A stretch of 64,000 nucleotides of DNA from Zygnema cylindricum (GCA_037447655.1 JBBHKE010000943.1:30033-94032), one strand, 5' to 3'; shown: positions 39,001-50,583, counted from the stretch's first letter. Notes: generated by a model from the sequence alone, not told the origin. Numbers and translations: made by a program.

Positions 39001-42000
39001 CATGGCAAGTAAAAAGCGCCATACTTTCGACACTAAGCATTCTAATTACCAAGGGAGGAATTGCACTCAAGCCATTCTTGCCTCAGCTGCAAACAACCTT
39101 CATGAAGTGTTTACAGGACAATACCCGGTAAGTCCCCTGTTCACCACTTTAAACAGAATGGTAAGCTGAGGTTTTTGTATGACTCTCTGTATGTTGTGTA
39201 CTTTGCTGTCAGAATGGCCGTTATATTCTAAACTAAGAGGCTTGTGAACACCTATATTCTTATGGAGATTCAAGCATTTTGCAGCATGGTGAGATCGAGA
39301 GCTGCAAAAGCCCTTGGTCGTCTTACTGGGTTGAATCCAAGGGTGGATCCCTTGGTTACCGATCTTCTGACGGGAATTCAGGTGGGTTGTCTCCTTCAAA
39401 TCTTGATTAACTCCTAGTTACCATTTTTGACTTTGTTTGTTTAGCATTAAGCTGACGTGTTTTCGGTCACCATTCAGCTTTTTAAATATTGGAGCTCCTT
39501 AAATGTACCAAATTGAATTGCCCAGATGGGTGTATGATTTTTTTTCTATTTTTTGCACTAGCATAGAGTCTGTCAACTAGCTGACAAACCTCTTTTCCTG
39601 CTATTCTGTTCTTTTTTAACTGTCTTTAGGTGCTCAGAATTATTGTGAACAAAATTTTAAACATGGCGAAATTTGGGTAAAATTATTTGCATCTCTTTCC
39701 TTCATTTCTTCTGTCGGGTATGCTATGAAGGAACTGGTAAAAGTTTTCTTCATCGCTAACAAATTATTGCGCAGTTCTCTGTGTTAGAAAAGATTTTAGT
39801 AACTGCTAACGTTCAATGTGAGCATAAAGGATGATTTGTTGCTCTCAAAAGAAAAAAAAAACTCAAAAATATTTTATCTTGTGGTAACTAAGTTTGAAGT
39901 TTTGTTTTGTCTGTTTGTTTCATTCCTGTAGGGTGCTAGTGGTGGAGTGAAGGAAGCTATGGTGGGTGCACTCAAAGGGGTACTGCAGCATGCTGGGAAG
40001 AGTGTTAGTGCTCCGGTTCTTGGGAGAGTTTGTGCTTCTTTGTCGGATATTCTTGGAGCAGAAGAAGACGAGCTACGAAGAGTGGTAGCTCGAGCACTGG
40101 GCATTGTTTCGCAGGTTCGAACACCACTTGCCAGCTTTTGGAATCTATCAGGATGTAACTTTACTGGAATGCATATTAGTTAGTTTAGTGTATTGGCAAA
40201 TTTCCTAGAGTGATGTTTCCAATAATTGATATTATCGATTATCGAACGGCAGGCACATATAGTATGTTGTACTGTACTATATCCTATATGGAATATATTG
40301 TTATACTACAAAGTATGCACTGTCATTGAGATCACAATCCGACGGCGTACTTTGTAGCACGAAAGTACAGTACTCCAGTCCGGACTCCTACTACGCGGCA
40401 TAAAGTACAGTTGTTTCACAGCGATGTCACAGAGTCAATCTTGACTGTCCATCGATTTTTTTTTGGTCCGATATAGTAGTTTTTTTTCAATTTTTCTGCA
40501 CCTTTGCAAAATTGATAAGGGACATTGCCAATGAGAGCGAAGTATAAATCCCGCTTGAAGCAAATTTGAGCTCAATCGTGTCCCACTTGACGCGAATATG
40601 ACAACAGAAATTCCCGCATGAAGCAAATATGACATCAGAAATTTCGTTGCGTTCCGTTGCGAAGTGTCACCTCGAAGTGTGTCGATGCGTCGCAAATTTG
40701 TGACATAATGTGGAAAAAGCAGGAGTGCATCAAAATAAAAACCGATCAAACCCTAAAAAACCCTGAAATGGTCAATTATCGTGATAGTTATAGTTACGTT
40801 GGACAAATACATAAGTGATTTATCTTTATTAATTTCTATTTGATGTACTGAACCAGTATATCGATTACCGGTAAGTAAAAAAAAGGGCCATATTGGTTAT
40901 CGAGATACACAACACTAATATTTGTTATATTGTTCGACTGCTCAATACTATTTACTTTCTCTTCCTCTAGGTAGTTTGTCTTTTTTGGGCAACTACGAAG
41001 TACTTACCTGCCCGAATTCCTCAGTCCCTTTCCCTGTCTTAAATTTGCTTTCCTGTCTTTTACCTTGTATCATATGCCTTGTCCTATTTTTTATTTTCAC
41101 TCTTTCCCTGTCTTAAAGTCCCAGTCCAATTTCCCAGTCTGTCCCACTTTATTTTGTCTGTCCCACATGGGCCACGTTCGGCAATGGTGCAGACAAAGAG
41201 CATGTATTTGGACAGTTCTGTTTTCTACGCTTGAAACATAGATGCTAAGAATATGATTGCTTATTTTTGCAGTATGTCGGTGAAGAGGAGTTTGAAGGTT
41301 TGGTCATGTCGTTGACTCGACGAGAAGAAGGTGTCCCTTGGACCCAGAGGCATGGTGTGATTCAAGCATTGGCATCTCTTATCCGCCATTCAGCTGCTCG
41401 ACTGTGTTTGACCCCAGGCTTACTTTCTTCCGTGGTCACTGCCCTGAAAGAACGAGTGAAGGATGATAAAGTAAGTACCTTATTTCTATCCTTTTATTAG
41501 TCTGCCTGAGCAACTAGTTGCCTGACATGTTGATGACGGTGATCGTCCTTTTTTGCAGGATGTTTTCTCATCTAACCCACTGAATTTTTCATGTGTCTCC
41601 ATTTGTATGGGCATTATGATGGAATTTATTGCCGTTCTGAACTGTAGATTATGAGCTGGGAAAGCAAAGTGATGCAAAGTGACGCTTGATACAATATATA
41701 TTCGTTGAGTGTTTATTTGATGATATTCTATGATTTACTTTCCATTGGTATTAGTGTAAAAGACTAATTAATTTAAATGCAGAACTGGAAATGTATAATA
41801 CTGATTTAGTGTAGGGAGATGTGGCAGATTGTAGTCCACCCCCCCTTTACGTAATGTTTTAAATACTGTTGTTTACACTTTTGTGATTCTCGGCCAAAAA
41901 AGTTGCGATCGAATTATTGTTATTAGCAATGAGCATGTAGCTGGTTACTGGGCGATAAGTAAATACTGTGTATGGTTTTGCAAATGTGACAGGTCCCTGT

Positions 42001-43288
42001 ACGAGAAAATGTTGCCAAGGCAGCAGGTCGTCTTTTTTGCCATCTTCTTTCAGAGAGTTCGTCCGGTGACCATTTCCATGGGGAATTGCTGTCTCTCTTG
42101 GGTGTGCTTCTGGCCGATAATTCGAGCGATGTTAGGAGGAGGGCTTTGAGTTCTGTCAAAGCAGTTGTGAAGGTACCTGGCTTCTCCCTGTCTCTTTTCA
42201 AGCTTGCTGGTTGACAGTGAAAGGAAAGTAATGTGTTTGTGAATGAGGTTGGGCTTTTGTACTAACTTCAAATATGTGTATGGATGTAAGATGGATATGG
42301 ACGGGAATAGGGGTTGTCTGATTCATTGATTTGTTTACTTATAGATACTAAATCTCTGACGGCTTGTCGTGGTTTTCCTTCAGGTGAAAGCGAGCACGTC
42401 TGGTCCATTTTTGGCGACTTTGGCCCCCAGAGTGGCGGAGTGTCTGAAGGACGGCAGTCAGCCCGTACGTCTGGCAGCCGAAAGAACTGCCCTGCATTTA
42501 TTCCAACTCACCAAAAGTAATCTTTCCACCTCATTTTGTTGGCAGGGCGACCAATTTTTTTTTTTAATTAATGTCGTGAAGGCGGATTGGTGTTGATGTG
42601 TTGTGATGTTGTCAGTTTAACACGGCTCTATGTGCGATTAGCAAGAGCTTAGATGGGCCATCGGTCTTCAAAGACAACCGGAACATTGCGTCCTACTTAG
42701 TATATTTTTTTTGTCAAAAGACTGCTGCCTAAAAGTGAACCTGCACTGAACCTGAAAACCTCTTATTTCATCTTTTCCCCTTAAACCCTTCCTTGCAGGC
42801 ACCGAGAATGTTCAAGCAGCACAGAAGTTCATCACTGGTCTGGATGCCCGGAGAATATCGAAGTATCCCGAGTTCAGGTATTCTACTTTGATAAGCTACT
42901 ATCAACTATGATGGGCAATTATCTGGATTTTGGAGTATCGTGGGTACATTTGTTTGTTTTGACGTTTTCTTATTCCTGCATGCGTTCTCACTGAGGGGCA
43001 GAACTTCCATATGCATTACAAGTACAGGCATTTGCTTTTTAATTCTTCATGGGTTTTTTGTGAGTTGTGTCCACCACACTGATGAAGTGAATTTAGTTTA
43101 CTGTCACTTATTTTCGTGTTTCGTCGTCATCTTCATATCGCCGCTCACACCACCCAGATAGGTTTTCCGTTACTTGTTTCTATAAGTAGTAACAAAGAAT
43201 GCCGTAATTTTTAATTCGTGTTAATACCTTTTTTGGAGCATCATGCAGTGAGGCAAGTGACGACAGTGAACAAGAAGGAGAAGACTAG
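7329..43288 (+). CDS. GCN1: GCN1, ribosome-binding activator of the eIF2-alpha kinase GCN2 (ILITYHIA type), complete
   Basis: GCN1 is a giant HEAT-repeat cytosolic protein that binds stalled or colliding ribosomes and activates GCN2, leading to eIF2-alpha phosphorylation. I traced 59 coding exons whose phases all agree, summing to 7959 bp (2652 aa; yeast and human proteins are about 2670). The start ATG at 7329 precedes [13 protein letters not shown], and TAG is at 43286-43288 after an acidic [13 protein letters not shown] tail. Diagnostic stretches include [114 protein letters not shown] and [13 protein letters not shown]. The match is strongest to Arabidopsis ILITYHIA as I remember it. Introns 1, 27 and 50 start with GC. 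The least certain parts are exon 10's start (14222 or 14228) and exon 11. Exons 55-59 occur a second time at 46094-48119. Confidence 0.95.
8300..9633 (+). other. GCN1 intron 2, no feature seen
   Basis: A 1.33-kb T-rich intron between phase-0 exons 2 and 3. I found no coding exon, repeat or recognisable element in it. Confidence 0.6.
11200..11293 (+). repeat. 47-bp tandem duplication spanning the exon 5 splice donor
   Basis: The sequence from CAGGTATGTTTAATGGCAAC onward is repeated after 47 bp with very few changes. The second copy therefore offers an identical CAG|GTATGT donor 47 bp downstream. Using it would add an in-frame TAA shortly after the real junction. Confidence 0.9.
15230..15430 (+). 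repeat. Degenerate CAATG/GCATT-rich cluster in GCN1 intron 12
   Basis: About 200 bp of intron 12 contains more than a dozen CAATG or ATGCA words in both orientations (for example GCAGCCAATGCATT, CCAATGTACCAATGC, GCATTGCAGCAGCAATG). It looks like a decayed short tandem repeat. No coding sense. Confidence 0.45.
18026..20164 (+). other. GCN1 intron 18, longest intron, no recognised element
   Basis: A 2.1-kb phase-1 intron between the Lys-rich linker exon and [11 protein letters not shown]. It is less T-rich than its neighbours around 18200-18420. I could not identify an exon, RNA gene or transposon within it. Confidence 0.5.
20165..23334 (+). CDS. GCN1: GCN1 exons 19-25 (charged linker and middle HEAT region, residues about 849-1247)
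   Basis: Exons: 20165-20340, 20831-21139, 21316-21432, 21709-21810, 22272-22421, 22640-22807, 23161-23334. Exon 19 begins [20 protein letters not shown], the conserved charged helix preceding the middle HEAT repeats. Exon 20 has a Gln/Arg-rich insertion ([14 protein letters not shown]) before [16 protein letters not shown]. Exon 21 ([18 protein letters not shown]) and exon 22 ([20 protein letters not shown]) are collinear with the corresponding block of other GCN1 proteins. Exon 25 ends [14 protein letters not shown]. All exons here except 19 start in phase 0. Confidence 0.9.
23335..24771 (+). other. GCN1 intron 25, no feature seen
   Basis: A 1.44-kb T-rich phase-0 intron; I see only a poly-T run near 23587-23600. 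Confidence 0.5.
24772..34272 (+). CDS. GCN1: GCN1 exons 26-44 (eEF3-like HEAT core, residues about 1248-2016)
   Basis: Exons: 24772-24894, 25073-25153, 25488-25604, 25834-26006, 26354-26431, 26949-27096, 27497-27619, 28878-28934, 29051-29161, 29338-29529, 30353-30526, 31326-31436, 31885-31954, 32235-32313, 32502-32604, 32941-33111, 33533-33769, 33928-34034, 34221-34272. This is the best-conserved block. It includes the region related to the HEAT domain of elongation factor 3, which in yeast is needed to bind GCN20. Anchors are [140 protein letters not shown] and [20 protein letters not shown]. Intron 27 (25154-25487) has a GC donor. Confidence 0.95.
27620..28877 (+). other. GCN1 intron 32 with an A-rich insertion-like stretch
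   Basis: Most of the intron is T-rich like the others, but about 28120-28620 switches to A-rich sense composition and holds a 144-codon antisense ORF (28142-28576) with no motif I recognise. The switch suggests an insertion, possibly an old repeat. No termini or target duplication were found. Confidence 0.35.
34512..43288 (+). CDS. GCN1: GCN1 exons 45-59 (C-terminal region including GCN2 RWD-binding part)
   Basis: Exons: 34512-34618, 35303-35362, 35692-35806, 36434-36547, 37006-37143, 37370-37492, 38168-38352, 38969-39127, 39285-39381, 39932-40114, 41273-41470, 41993-42172, 42384-42516, 42799-42877, 43249-43288. In yeast the C-terminal portion of GCN1 binds the RWD domain of GCN2; I infer the same here from collinearity. 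Anchors are [107 protein letters not shown] and [16 protein letters not shown]. Intron 50 (37493-38167) has a GC donor, and intron 54 carries the hAT-like element. Exon 56 is clear although short and flanked by stops. Confidence 0.92.
40181..40917. mobile_element. hAT-like non-autonomous element in GCN1 intron 54
   Basis: The element ends with ATACACAACACTA, the terminus shared with the elements at 54940 and 63077, preceded by a TATTGGTTATCG motif. It is flanked by 8-bp sequences differing at one position: ATATTAGT (40173-40180) and ATATTTGT (40918-40925). Eight-bp duplications are typical of hAT transposons. There is no transposase ORF. The left end (TAGTTTAGTG) matches the right only weakly, so the left boundary is less certain. 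The second assembled copy of this intron does not show the element. Confidence 0.6.
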
Positions 43289-45211
43289 GTCAAAAGCAGT
43301 ACCGTATGGCTGCTCCGATCTCGTGCGAGTTCTTTTGAAGCTATTAATCCCATTGTGGTCCAAATATCCCTTTGGTGTATCTATGTCCTAAGTGCGATGT
43401 ATGTCAAATTTAGTGTGGTATTCATCATTTGGTAAATAGATCATGTGGAAATTTTGGTGAAAGATGTCTGCTCTGGTATATTCTGAGTAAATGTCGATTT
43501 TGCTTTAGAAAAGAAATGTCTTGAAAGGAATCTCTGGGAGAATTAGCTTATTTTTACTAGTAATTTTTAGGATGCTAGGAAATATTCTAATGTTCTTCAA
43601 ATGTCTATTGCAATTTTGTTACACATTTTTTCCCTTACACATGATGTCGCTACAGAAGGTTTTTTTTTAGGAATTTTTTTTTATTCTTCATAGTTTCCTG
43701 GTCTGAAAGCCTGTTTCTTTTTTGGTTCTCAATGGCGGTAATGCTAGACATTTTGTTCATGCGAATGGCATTAATCTCGCTATCCCAAGATCTGGAATAT
43801 TCAATATGTCTCGGGTTTTTCTAAATTTCACCACATTGCTATTACGGCAAAAAATTATTTAGAGTATTTTTTTATGCGAAATTAGAATATATAAACGCAA
43901 AACTAGTTGAGAGACATGGTGGAAGGCAAGCATACTGAGTCCACTTTCTTAGATGAATTTTAACACTTTTAAATGTAAGAACACCATCTTCCATCTCTGC
44001 CCCCTGTCCCGCTTCCCTCACATTCTACTTTCCCTCTCCTTCCCTGCACAAGGAGGGAGAGATAGAGAGATGCTTTTTCAGTCATTGTAGGATGTATTGT
44101 CCTTGTCCCAAGTTTCTGCTCAACACTAAGCTTTACTAAACAATGTATGGAGCTTAATTGTAATCTAAGCTATCATAATGTAAAGCCCCATTTATCAACT
44201 TTACTATGTACACCGTGGATCGCTAGTGGCAATGACTTTTTCGCCACTTAAAATATATTTTTTTCGTTCACTGTTAGAATTGAGTCTGACTGTTGAGATT
44301 GAAGGCTAGGGTTCTCAGCTTTCAGTTGGTGGTTTCTAATTTATATCAGACAAGTGGTTACGCAGAATAAATGTCATAAGTGGTGAGAAACTTATTAACA
44401 CTAATGACAATACATGGTGTCCTTGAAGTGGATCCTATCCATATTTCTAAACACAAAAAATGGTATTCTAAAGTTCTATAATTCTTTTGCAGCTAAAGTA
44501 GTATGTGATAAGTTACGTCTACAATTGAAACAAAACATTTTACCAGCACAAAATGTGTTTCTGTGGGCTGAGAGTGAAGTCTAGTGAGACCCCAGTTTCA
44601 GCATAGATAAATTACCCAATATTATTTCGTTTTTCTAATGTTTACTGTCCGTCATTCTAGGAAACCTCTAGGGTTATAATGACTAAGTATTCACTCTCCC
44701 ATCTGCGTCCTTTATAACTGGTCTAATCTTACCCATTATGACAAATATGTAAGCATTTCCCAAAATAAAGCCTAATTATAGTCTCACAAGCATATTCATT
44801 GGCATATGTATGATATATTGACGATATTTAATCATTATGAGTTACACACAATTGGAACTTTTTTCCCAAATATGGAAAAAACATGTTCTTAGACAGGTGT
44901 CAAATTGTTGAATCCAAATTTTGGACACATACCCATTGTTATCTAGCTAAAAAAATATCATTAGTGCATTCCAAATTCACTAACAAATATTTCCCCTTAA
45001 AAAGTACATTCACTAACAAGTCAACATTACAAACCAATAAGTCATATAACATTATTTCTAGCCTCAAATGATGCACACTAAGAATAACAGTGTCAATTAC
45101 TGTTCTCGAATATTTAAAAACTAACTTGAGATAAAAAAAACACATCTTGCAATAGAAAAAATTATACACAGAGCTATACACTAGAGTTAAAGAGAAATAA
45201 AAAACCCATCT
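43289..45211. other. Intergenic between GCN1 stop and orphan hydrolase exon (copy 1)
   Basis: AT-rich 3' flank of GCN1. It holds a fold-back MITE copy at 44208-44422 and otherwise no gene that I can support. The same DNA recurs in copy 2. Confidence 0.6.
44208..44422. mobile_element. Fold-back MITE, diverged copy
   Basis: Begins GTACACCGTGGATCGCTAG and contains TTTTTCGCCACTTAAAA; the right arm is the decayed reverse complement ending GGTGTCC. Same family as 6677-6906, with arms much more diverged from each other, so an older insertion. It is repeated in the second duplicate at 49593-49814. Confidence 0.65.
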
Positions 45212-45283
45212 TCAAATATTTGTGGGAAAAACCTTTTGAAGAAACAAAGAAGCAAGCTTTGTGAAATCCTCTGGATGCTCCTC
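45212..45283 (-). pseudogene. Orphan duplicate of the alpha/beta-hydrolase terminal exon
   Basis: This 72-bp block encodes EEHPEDFTKLASLFLQKVF followed by PTNI and a stop, preceded by an AG acceptor. It differs from the functional last exon (50584-50655) at two residues (R to K and A to P). The rest of the hydrolase gene lies beyond the other copy, so this exon is stranded left of the assembly gap. If the duplication is a haplotype artefact, it is simply the other allele's last exon. Confidence 0.8.
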
Positions 45284-45556
45284 CTGACAATGAAAGACAA
45301 AATACAAAACTTCAACTAAAAACCTGAATAAAAAATATAAAATAGAAAGGTAAAGTCAAGCCCAATGATTTCACAGAGCCTAACGCCAAAAATGAGCCCA
45401 AAGCTTCATTCCAATCAAACAATAATACTTGAATCACGGCAACCTAAAAAAGAAGAACCAAAAATATTTTCTGCATTTTGTTCTTTCGCTTAGATAAAAG
45501 AGGAAGGAGGGAGAGGAGCGGAGGGACAAGAGGGAGGGAGGGAGGGGGGAGATGGG

Positions 45557-45566
45557 NNNNNNNNNN
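45557..45566. other. Assembly gap (10 N)
   Basis: Ten N bases join two contigs. The left contig ends in a GGGA-rich tract corresponding to the start of the purine tract at about 50868; the right contig starts inside a GCN1 intron. Confidence 0.99.
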
Positions 45567-45824
45567 TTCCCTGTGGAAGAAGAGCAACTCAGTTGCTGTA
45601 CTGGTTTGGAAGTTTGAGGAGAAGTGGCTGTATGACGTTTTTATTCGCTAGTATAAGAATCGTAGATAGAAAGTTTGCATCTTTTTTCTTGACAGGTTTA
45701 TGTACGAGAAACAGACGTGGTAACGGCTTGCACCGGGTACACCCTGTCTGTTTTATTTCACCCTGTCTAACCCTTTAACCTGACCCTGAAATTCTGTCCC
45801 TTTCTTACTTTTGTTTTGTAGATA
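45567..45824 (+). other. Start of right contig: alternative GCN1 intron 54 sequence
   Basis: This stretch precedes the duplicated exon 55 but does not match the sequence preceding exon 55 in copy 1, where the hAT-like element sits. It may be the intron of the allele lacking the insertion, or unrelated flank. No exon found. Confidence 0.5.
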
Positions 45825-46093
45825 TTACCTGCCCGAATTCCTCAGTCCCTTTCCCTGTCTTAAATTTGCTTTCCTGTCTTTTACCTTGTATCATATGCCT
45901 TGTCCTTTTTTTTGTTTTCATTCTTTCCCTGTCTTAAAGTCCCAGTCCAATTTCCCAATCTGTCCCACTTTATTTTGTCTGTCCCACATGGGCCACGTTC
46001 GGCAATGGTGCAGACAAAGAGCATGTATTTGGACAGTTCTTTTTTCTACGTTTGAAAGATAGATGCTAAGAATATGATCGCTTATTTTTGCAG

Positions 46094-48119
46094 TATGTCG
46101 GTGAAGAGGAGTTTGAAGGTTTGGTCATGTCGTTGACTCAACGAGAAGAAGGTGTCCCTTGGACCCAGAGGCATGGTGTGATTCAAGCATTGGCATCTCT
46201 TATCCGCCATTCAGCTGCTCGACTGTGTTTGACCCCAGGCTTACTTTCTTCCGTGGTCACTGCCCTGAAAGAACAAGCGAAGGATGATAAAGTAAGTACC
46301 TTATTTCTATCCTTTTATTAGTCTGCCTGAGCAACTAGTTGCCTGACATGTTGATGACGGTGATCGTCTTTTTTTGCAGGATATTTTCTTATCTAGCACA
46401 CTAAATTTTTCATGTGTCTTCATTTTTATGGGCATTATGATGGAATTTATTGCCCTTCTGAACTGTAGATAATGAGCTGGGAAAGCAAAGTGATGCAAAG
46501 TGACGCTTGAGACAGTATATATTCGTTGAGTGTTTATTTGATGATATTCTATGATTTACTTTCCATTGGTATTAGTGTAAAAGACTAATTAATTTAAACG
46601 CAGAACTGAAAATGTATAATACTGATTTAATGTGGGGAGATGTGGCAGATTGTAGTCCACTTCCCCCTTACGTAATGTTTTGAATACTGTTGTTTACACT
46701 TTTGTGATTCTCGGCCAAAAAAGTTGCGATTGAATTATTGTTATTAGCAATGAGCATGTAGCTGGCTACCTGGGCAATAAGTAAATACTGACTGTGTATG
46801 GTGTTGCAAATGTGACAGGTCCCTGTACGAGAAAATGTTGCCAAGGCAGCAGGTCGTCTTTTTTGCCATCTTCTTTCAGAGAGTTCTTTCGGTGACCATT
46901 TCCATGGGGAATTGCTGTCTCTCTTGGGTGTGCTTCTGGCCGATAATTCGAGCGATGTTCGGAGGAGGGCTTTGAGTTCTGTCAAAGCAGTTGTGAAGGT
47001 ACCCCCGGCTTCTCCCTGTCTCTTTTCAAGCTTGCTGGTTGACAGTGAAAGGAAAGTAATGTGTTTGTGAATGAGGTTGGGCTTTTATACTAACTTCAAA
47101 TATGTGTATGGATGTAAGATGGATATGGACGGGAATAGGGTAGGTTTTGTCTGATTCATTGATTCGTTTACTTATAGATACTAAATCTCTGACAGCTTGT
47201 CGTGGTTTTCCTTCAGGTGAAAGCGAGCACGTCTGGTCCATTTTTGGCGACTTTGGCCCCCAGAGTGGCGGAGTGTCTGAAGGACGGCAGTCAGCCCGTG
47301 CGTCTGGCAGCCGAAAGAACTGCCCTGCATTTATTCCAACTCACCAAAAGTAATCTTTCCACCTTATTTTGTTGGCAGGGCGACCAATTTTTTTTTGAAT
47401 TAAGGTCGTGAAGGTGGATTGGTGTTGATGTGTTGTGATGTTGTCAGTTTAACATGGCTCTATGTGCGATTAGCAAGAGCTTAGATGGGCCATCGGTCTT
47501 CAAAGACAACTGGAACATTGCGTCTTACTTAGTATATTTTTTTTGTCAAAAGACTGCTGCCTAAAAGTGAACCTGCACTGAACCTGAAAACCTCTTATTT
47601 CATCTTTTCCCCTTAAACCTTTCCTTGCAGGCACCGAGAATGTTCAAGCAGCACAGAAGTTCATCACTGGTCTGGATGCCCGGAGAATATCGAAGTATCC
47701 CGAGTTCAGGTATGCTACTTTGATAAGCTACTATCAACTATGATGGGCAATTATCTGGATTTTGGAGTATCGTGGGTACATTTGTTTCTTTTGTCATTTT
47801 CTTATTCCTGCATGCGTTCTCACTGAGGGGCAGAACTTCCATATGCATTACAAGTACAGGCATTTGCTTTTTAATTCTTCCTGGGTTTTTTGTGAGTTGT
47901 GTCCACCACACTGATGAAGTGAATTTAGTTTTCTGTCACTTTTTTTCGTGTTTCGTCGTCATCTTCATATCGCCGCTCACCCAGATAGATAGGTTTTCCG
48001 TTACTTGTTTCTATAAGTAATAACAAAGAATGCCGTAATTTTTAATTCGTATTAATACCTTTTTTGGAGCATCATGCAGTGAGGCAAGTGACGACAGTGA
48101 ACAAGAAGGAGAAGACTAG
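46094..48119 (+). pseudogene. Second copy of GCN1 exons 55-59 (3' fragment only)
   Basis: Exons: 46094-46291, 46819-46998, 47217-47349, 47631-47709, 48080-48119, with all reading frames and splice sites intact. Compared with 41273-43288 it has amino-acid changes SLTRR to SLTQR, KERVKDD to KEQAKDD, and a Ser to Phe in exon 56. There is no start and no upstream exons after the gap, so alone it cannot encode GCN1. It is either the allelic 3' end or a truncated duplicate. Confidence 0.85.
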
Positions 48120-49181
48120 GTCAAAAGCAGTACCGTATGACTGTTCCGATCTCGTGCGAGTTCTTTTGAAGCGATTAATCCCATTTAGTGGTCCAAATAT
48201 CCCTTTGGTGTATCTATGTCCTAAGTGCGATGTATGTCAAATTTAGTGTGGTATTCATCATTTGGTAAATAGATCATGTGGAAATTTTGGTGAAAGATGT
48301 CTGCTCTGGTCTATTCTGAGTAAATGCCGATTTTGCTTTAGAAAAGAAATGTCTTGAAAGGAATCTTTGGGAGAAATAGCTTATTTTTACTTGTAATTTT
48401 TAGGATGCTGGGAAATATTCTAATGTTCTTCAAATGTCTATTGCAATTTTGTTACACATTTTTGCCCTTACACATGATGTCGCTACAGAAGGTTTTTTTT
48501 TAAGGAAATTTCTGTTATTCTTCATAGTTTCCTGGTCTGAAAGCCTGTTTCTTTTTTGGTTCTCAATGGCGGTAATGCTAGACGTTTTGTTCATGCGGAT
48601 GGCATTAATCTCGCTATCCCAAGATCTTGCAGTGAGGCAAGTGACGACAGTGAACAAGAAGGAGAAGACTAGGTCAAAAGCAGTACCGTATGACTGTTCC
48701 GATCTCGTGCGAGTTCTTTTGAAGCGATTAATCCCATTTAGTGGTCCAAATATCCCTTTGGTGTATCTATGTCCTAAGTGCGATGTATGTCAAATTTAGT
48801 GTGGTATTCATCATTTGGTAAATAGATCATGTGGAAATTTTGGTGAAAGATGTCTGCTCTGGTCTATTCTGAGTAAATGCCGATTTTGCTTTAGAAAAGA
48901 AATGTCTTGAAAGGAATCTTTGGGAGAAATAGCTTATTTTTACTTGTAATTTTTAGGATGCTGGGAAATATTCTAATGTTCTTCAAATGTCTATTGCAAT
49001 TTTGTTACACATTTTTGCCCTTACACATGATGTCGCTACAGAAGGTTTTTTTTTAAGGAAATTTCTGTTATTCTTCATAGTTTCCTGGTCTGAAAGCCTG
49101 TTTCTTTTTTGGTTCTCAATGGCGGTAATGCTAGACGTTTTGTTCATGCGGATGGCATTAATCTCGCTATCCCAAGATCTG
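48076..49181 (+). repeat. 553-bp perfect tandem duplication with a second GCN1 terminal exon
   Basis: Units 48076-48628 and 48629-49181 look identical throughout. Each starts at the acceptor GCAG of GCN1 exon 59, so the last coding exon appears again at 48633-48672 with an intact stop. Copy 1 of the large duplication has only one unit. The identity implies either a very recent event or an assembly error. Confidence 0.9.
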
Positions 49182-49592
49182 GAATATTCAATATGTCTCG
49201 GGTCTTTCTACATTTCACCACATTGCTATTACGGAGAAATTTTATTAGAGTATTCTTTTATGTGAAATTAGAATATATAAACGCCAAACTAGTTGAGAGA
49301 CATGGTGGGAGTCTAAGCATACTGAGTCCACTTTCTTAGATGTATTTTAACACTTTTAGATGTAAGAAGACCATCTTCCATCTCTACCCCCTATCCCGCT
49401 TCCATCACATTCTACTTTCCCTCTCCTTCCCTGCAGAAGGCGGGAGAGATAGAGAGATGCTTTTTAGTTATTGTAAGCTGTATTGTCCTTGTCCAAGTGT
49501 CCGCTCAACACTAAGCTTTACTAAACAATGCATGTAGCTTAATTGCAATAAAAGCTATCACAATGTAAAGCCCCATTTATCAACTTTACCGA

Positions 49593-49814
49593 GTACACCG
49601 TGAATCGCTATTAGTGGTAATGTTTTTTTCGTCACTTAAAACATCTTTTCCTCGAACACACTGTCAGATTCTGAGTCTGACGGTTGAGATTGAAAGGTAT
49701 GATTCTCAGCTTTAAGTTGGTGGTCTTTAATTGAAAATCAGACAAGTGTGTACACAGAAAAAATGTTATAGGTGGTGAGAAACTTATTAACACTAATAAC
49801 GAAACAAGGGGTAC
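49593..49814. mobile_element. Fold-back MITE, copy within duplicate 2
   Basis: Counterpart of 44208-44422; begins GTACACCGTGAATCGC and ends GGGGTAC. It is present in both duplicates, so it inserted before the duplication or allele split. Confidence 0.65.
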
Positions 49815-50583
49815 TTGAAGTGGATTCTATCCATATTTCAAAACACAAAAGACGGTTTTCGAAAGATCTATAATTCTTTTGCAGCTAAAATAGAATGTGA
49901 TAAGTTACGTCCACAATTGAAACAAAACACTTAACCAGCAATAAGTGTGTTTCTGTGGGCTGAGAGTGTACTCTTAGTAAGACCCAAGTTTCGGCGTAGA
50001 TAAATTATTTCGTTTTTCTAATTATTACTTTCCGTCATGCTAGGGAATCTCTTATAATGACTAAGCATTCACTCACCCATCTGCGTCCTTTATAAGTGGT
50101 CTAATCTTACCCATTATGGCAGATATGTAAGCATTTCCCAACATCAAGCCTAATTATAGTCTCACACGCATATTCATTGGCATATTTATGATGTATTGAA
50201 GATATTTAATCATTATGAGTTACACACAATTGGAAAATTGTTCCCAAATATGGAAAAAACATGTTCTTAGATAGGTGTCAAATTGTTGAATCCAAATTTT
50301 GGACACATACCCATTGTTATCTAGCTTAAAAAATATCATTAGTGCACTCGAAATTCTCTAACAAATTTCTCCCCTTAAAAAGTACATTCCCTAACAAGTC
50401 AACATTACAAACCAATAAGTCAAATAACATTATTTCTATCCTCAAATGAAGCAAACTAAGAATAACAGTGTCAACTACTATTCTCGAAAATCTAAAAACT
50501 AAAGATAAACAAACACATCTTGCAATAGAAAAAATTATACACGGCTATACACTAGAGTTAAAGAGAGATAAAAAAACCCATCT

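Larger units (their letters stand above)
41004..45556 (+). repeat. Large direct duplication, copy 1 (GCN1 3' exons to hydrolase last exon)
   Basis: Homology to 45825 onward begins at TTACCTGCCCGAATTCC (offset 4821) and runs through GCN1 exons 55-59, the intergenic MITE and the terminal hydrolase exon, into the GGGA-rich tract where this copy stops at the N gap. Differences from copy 2 are scattered substitutions and small indels, plus the 553-bp internal repeat found only in copy 2. Confidence 0.9.

Noticed and set aside
46094-49181. A second, separate GCN1-like gene
   Set aside because: Only the last five exons exist, directly after an assembly gap, so an allelic or duplicated 3' fragment explains it better.
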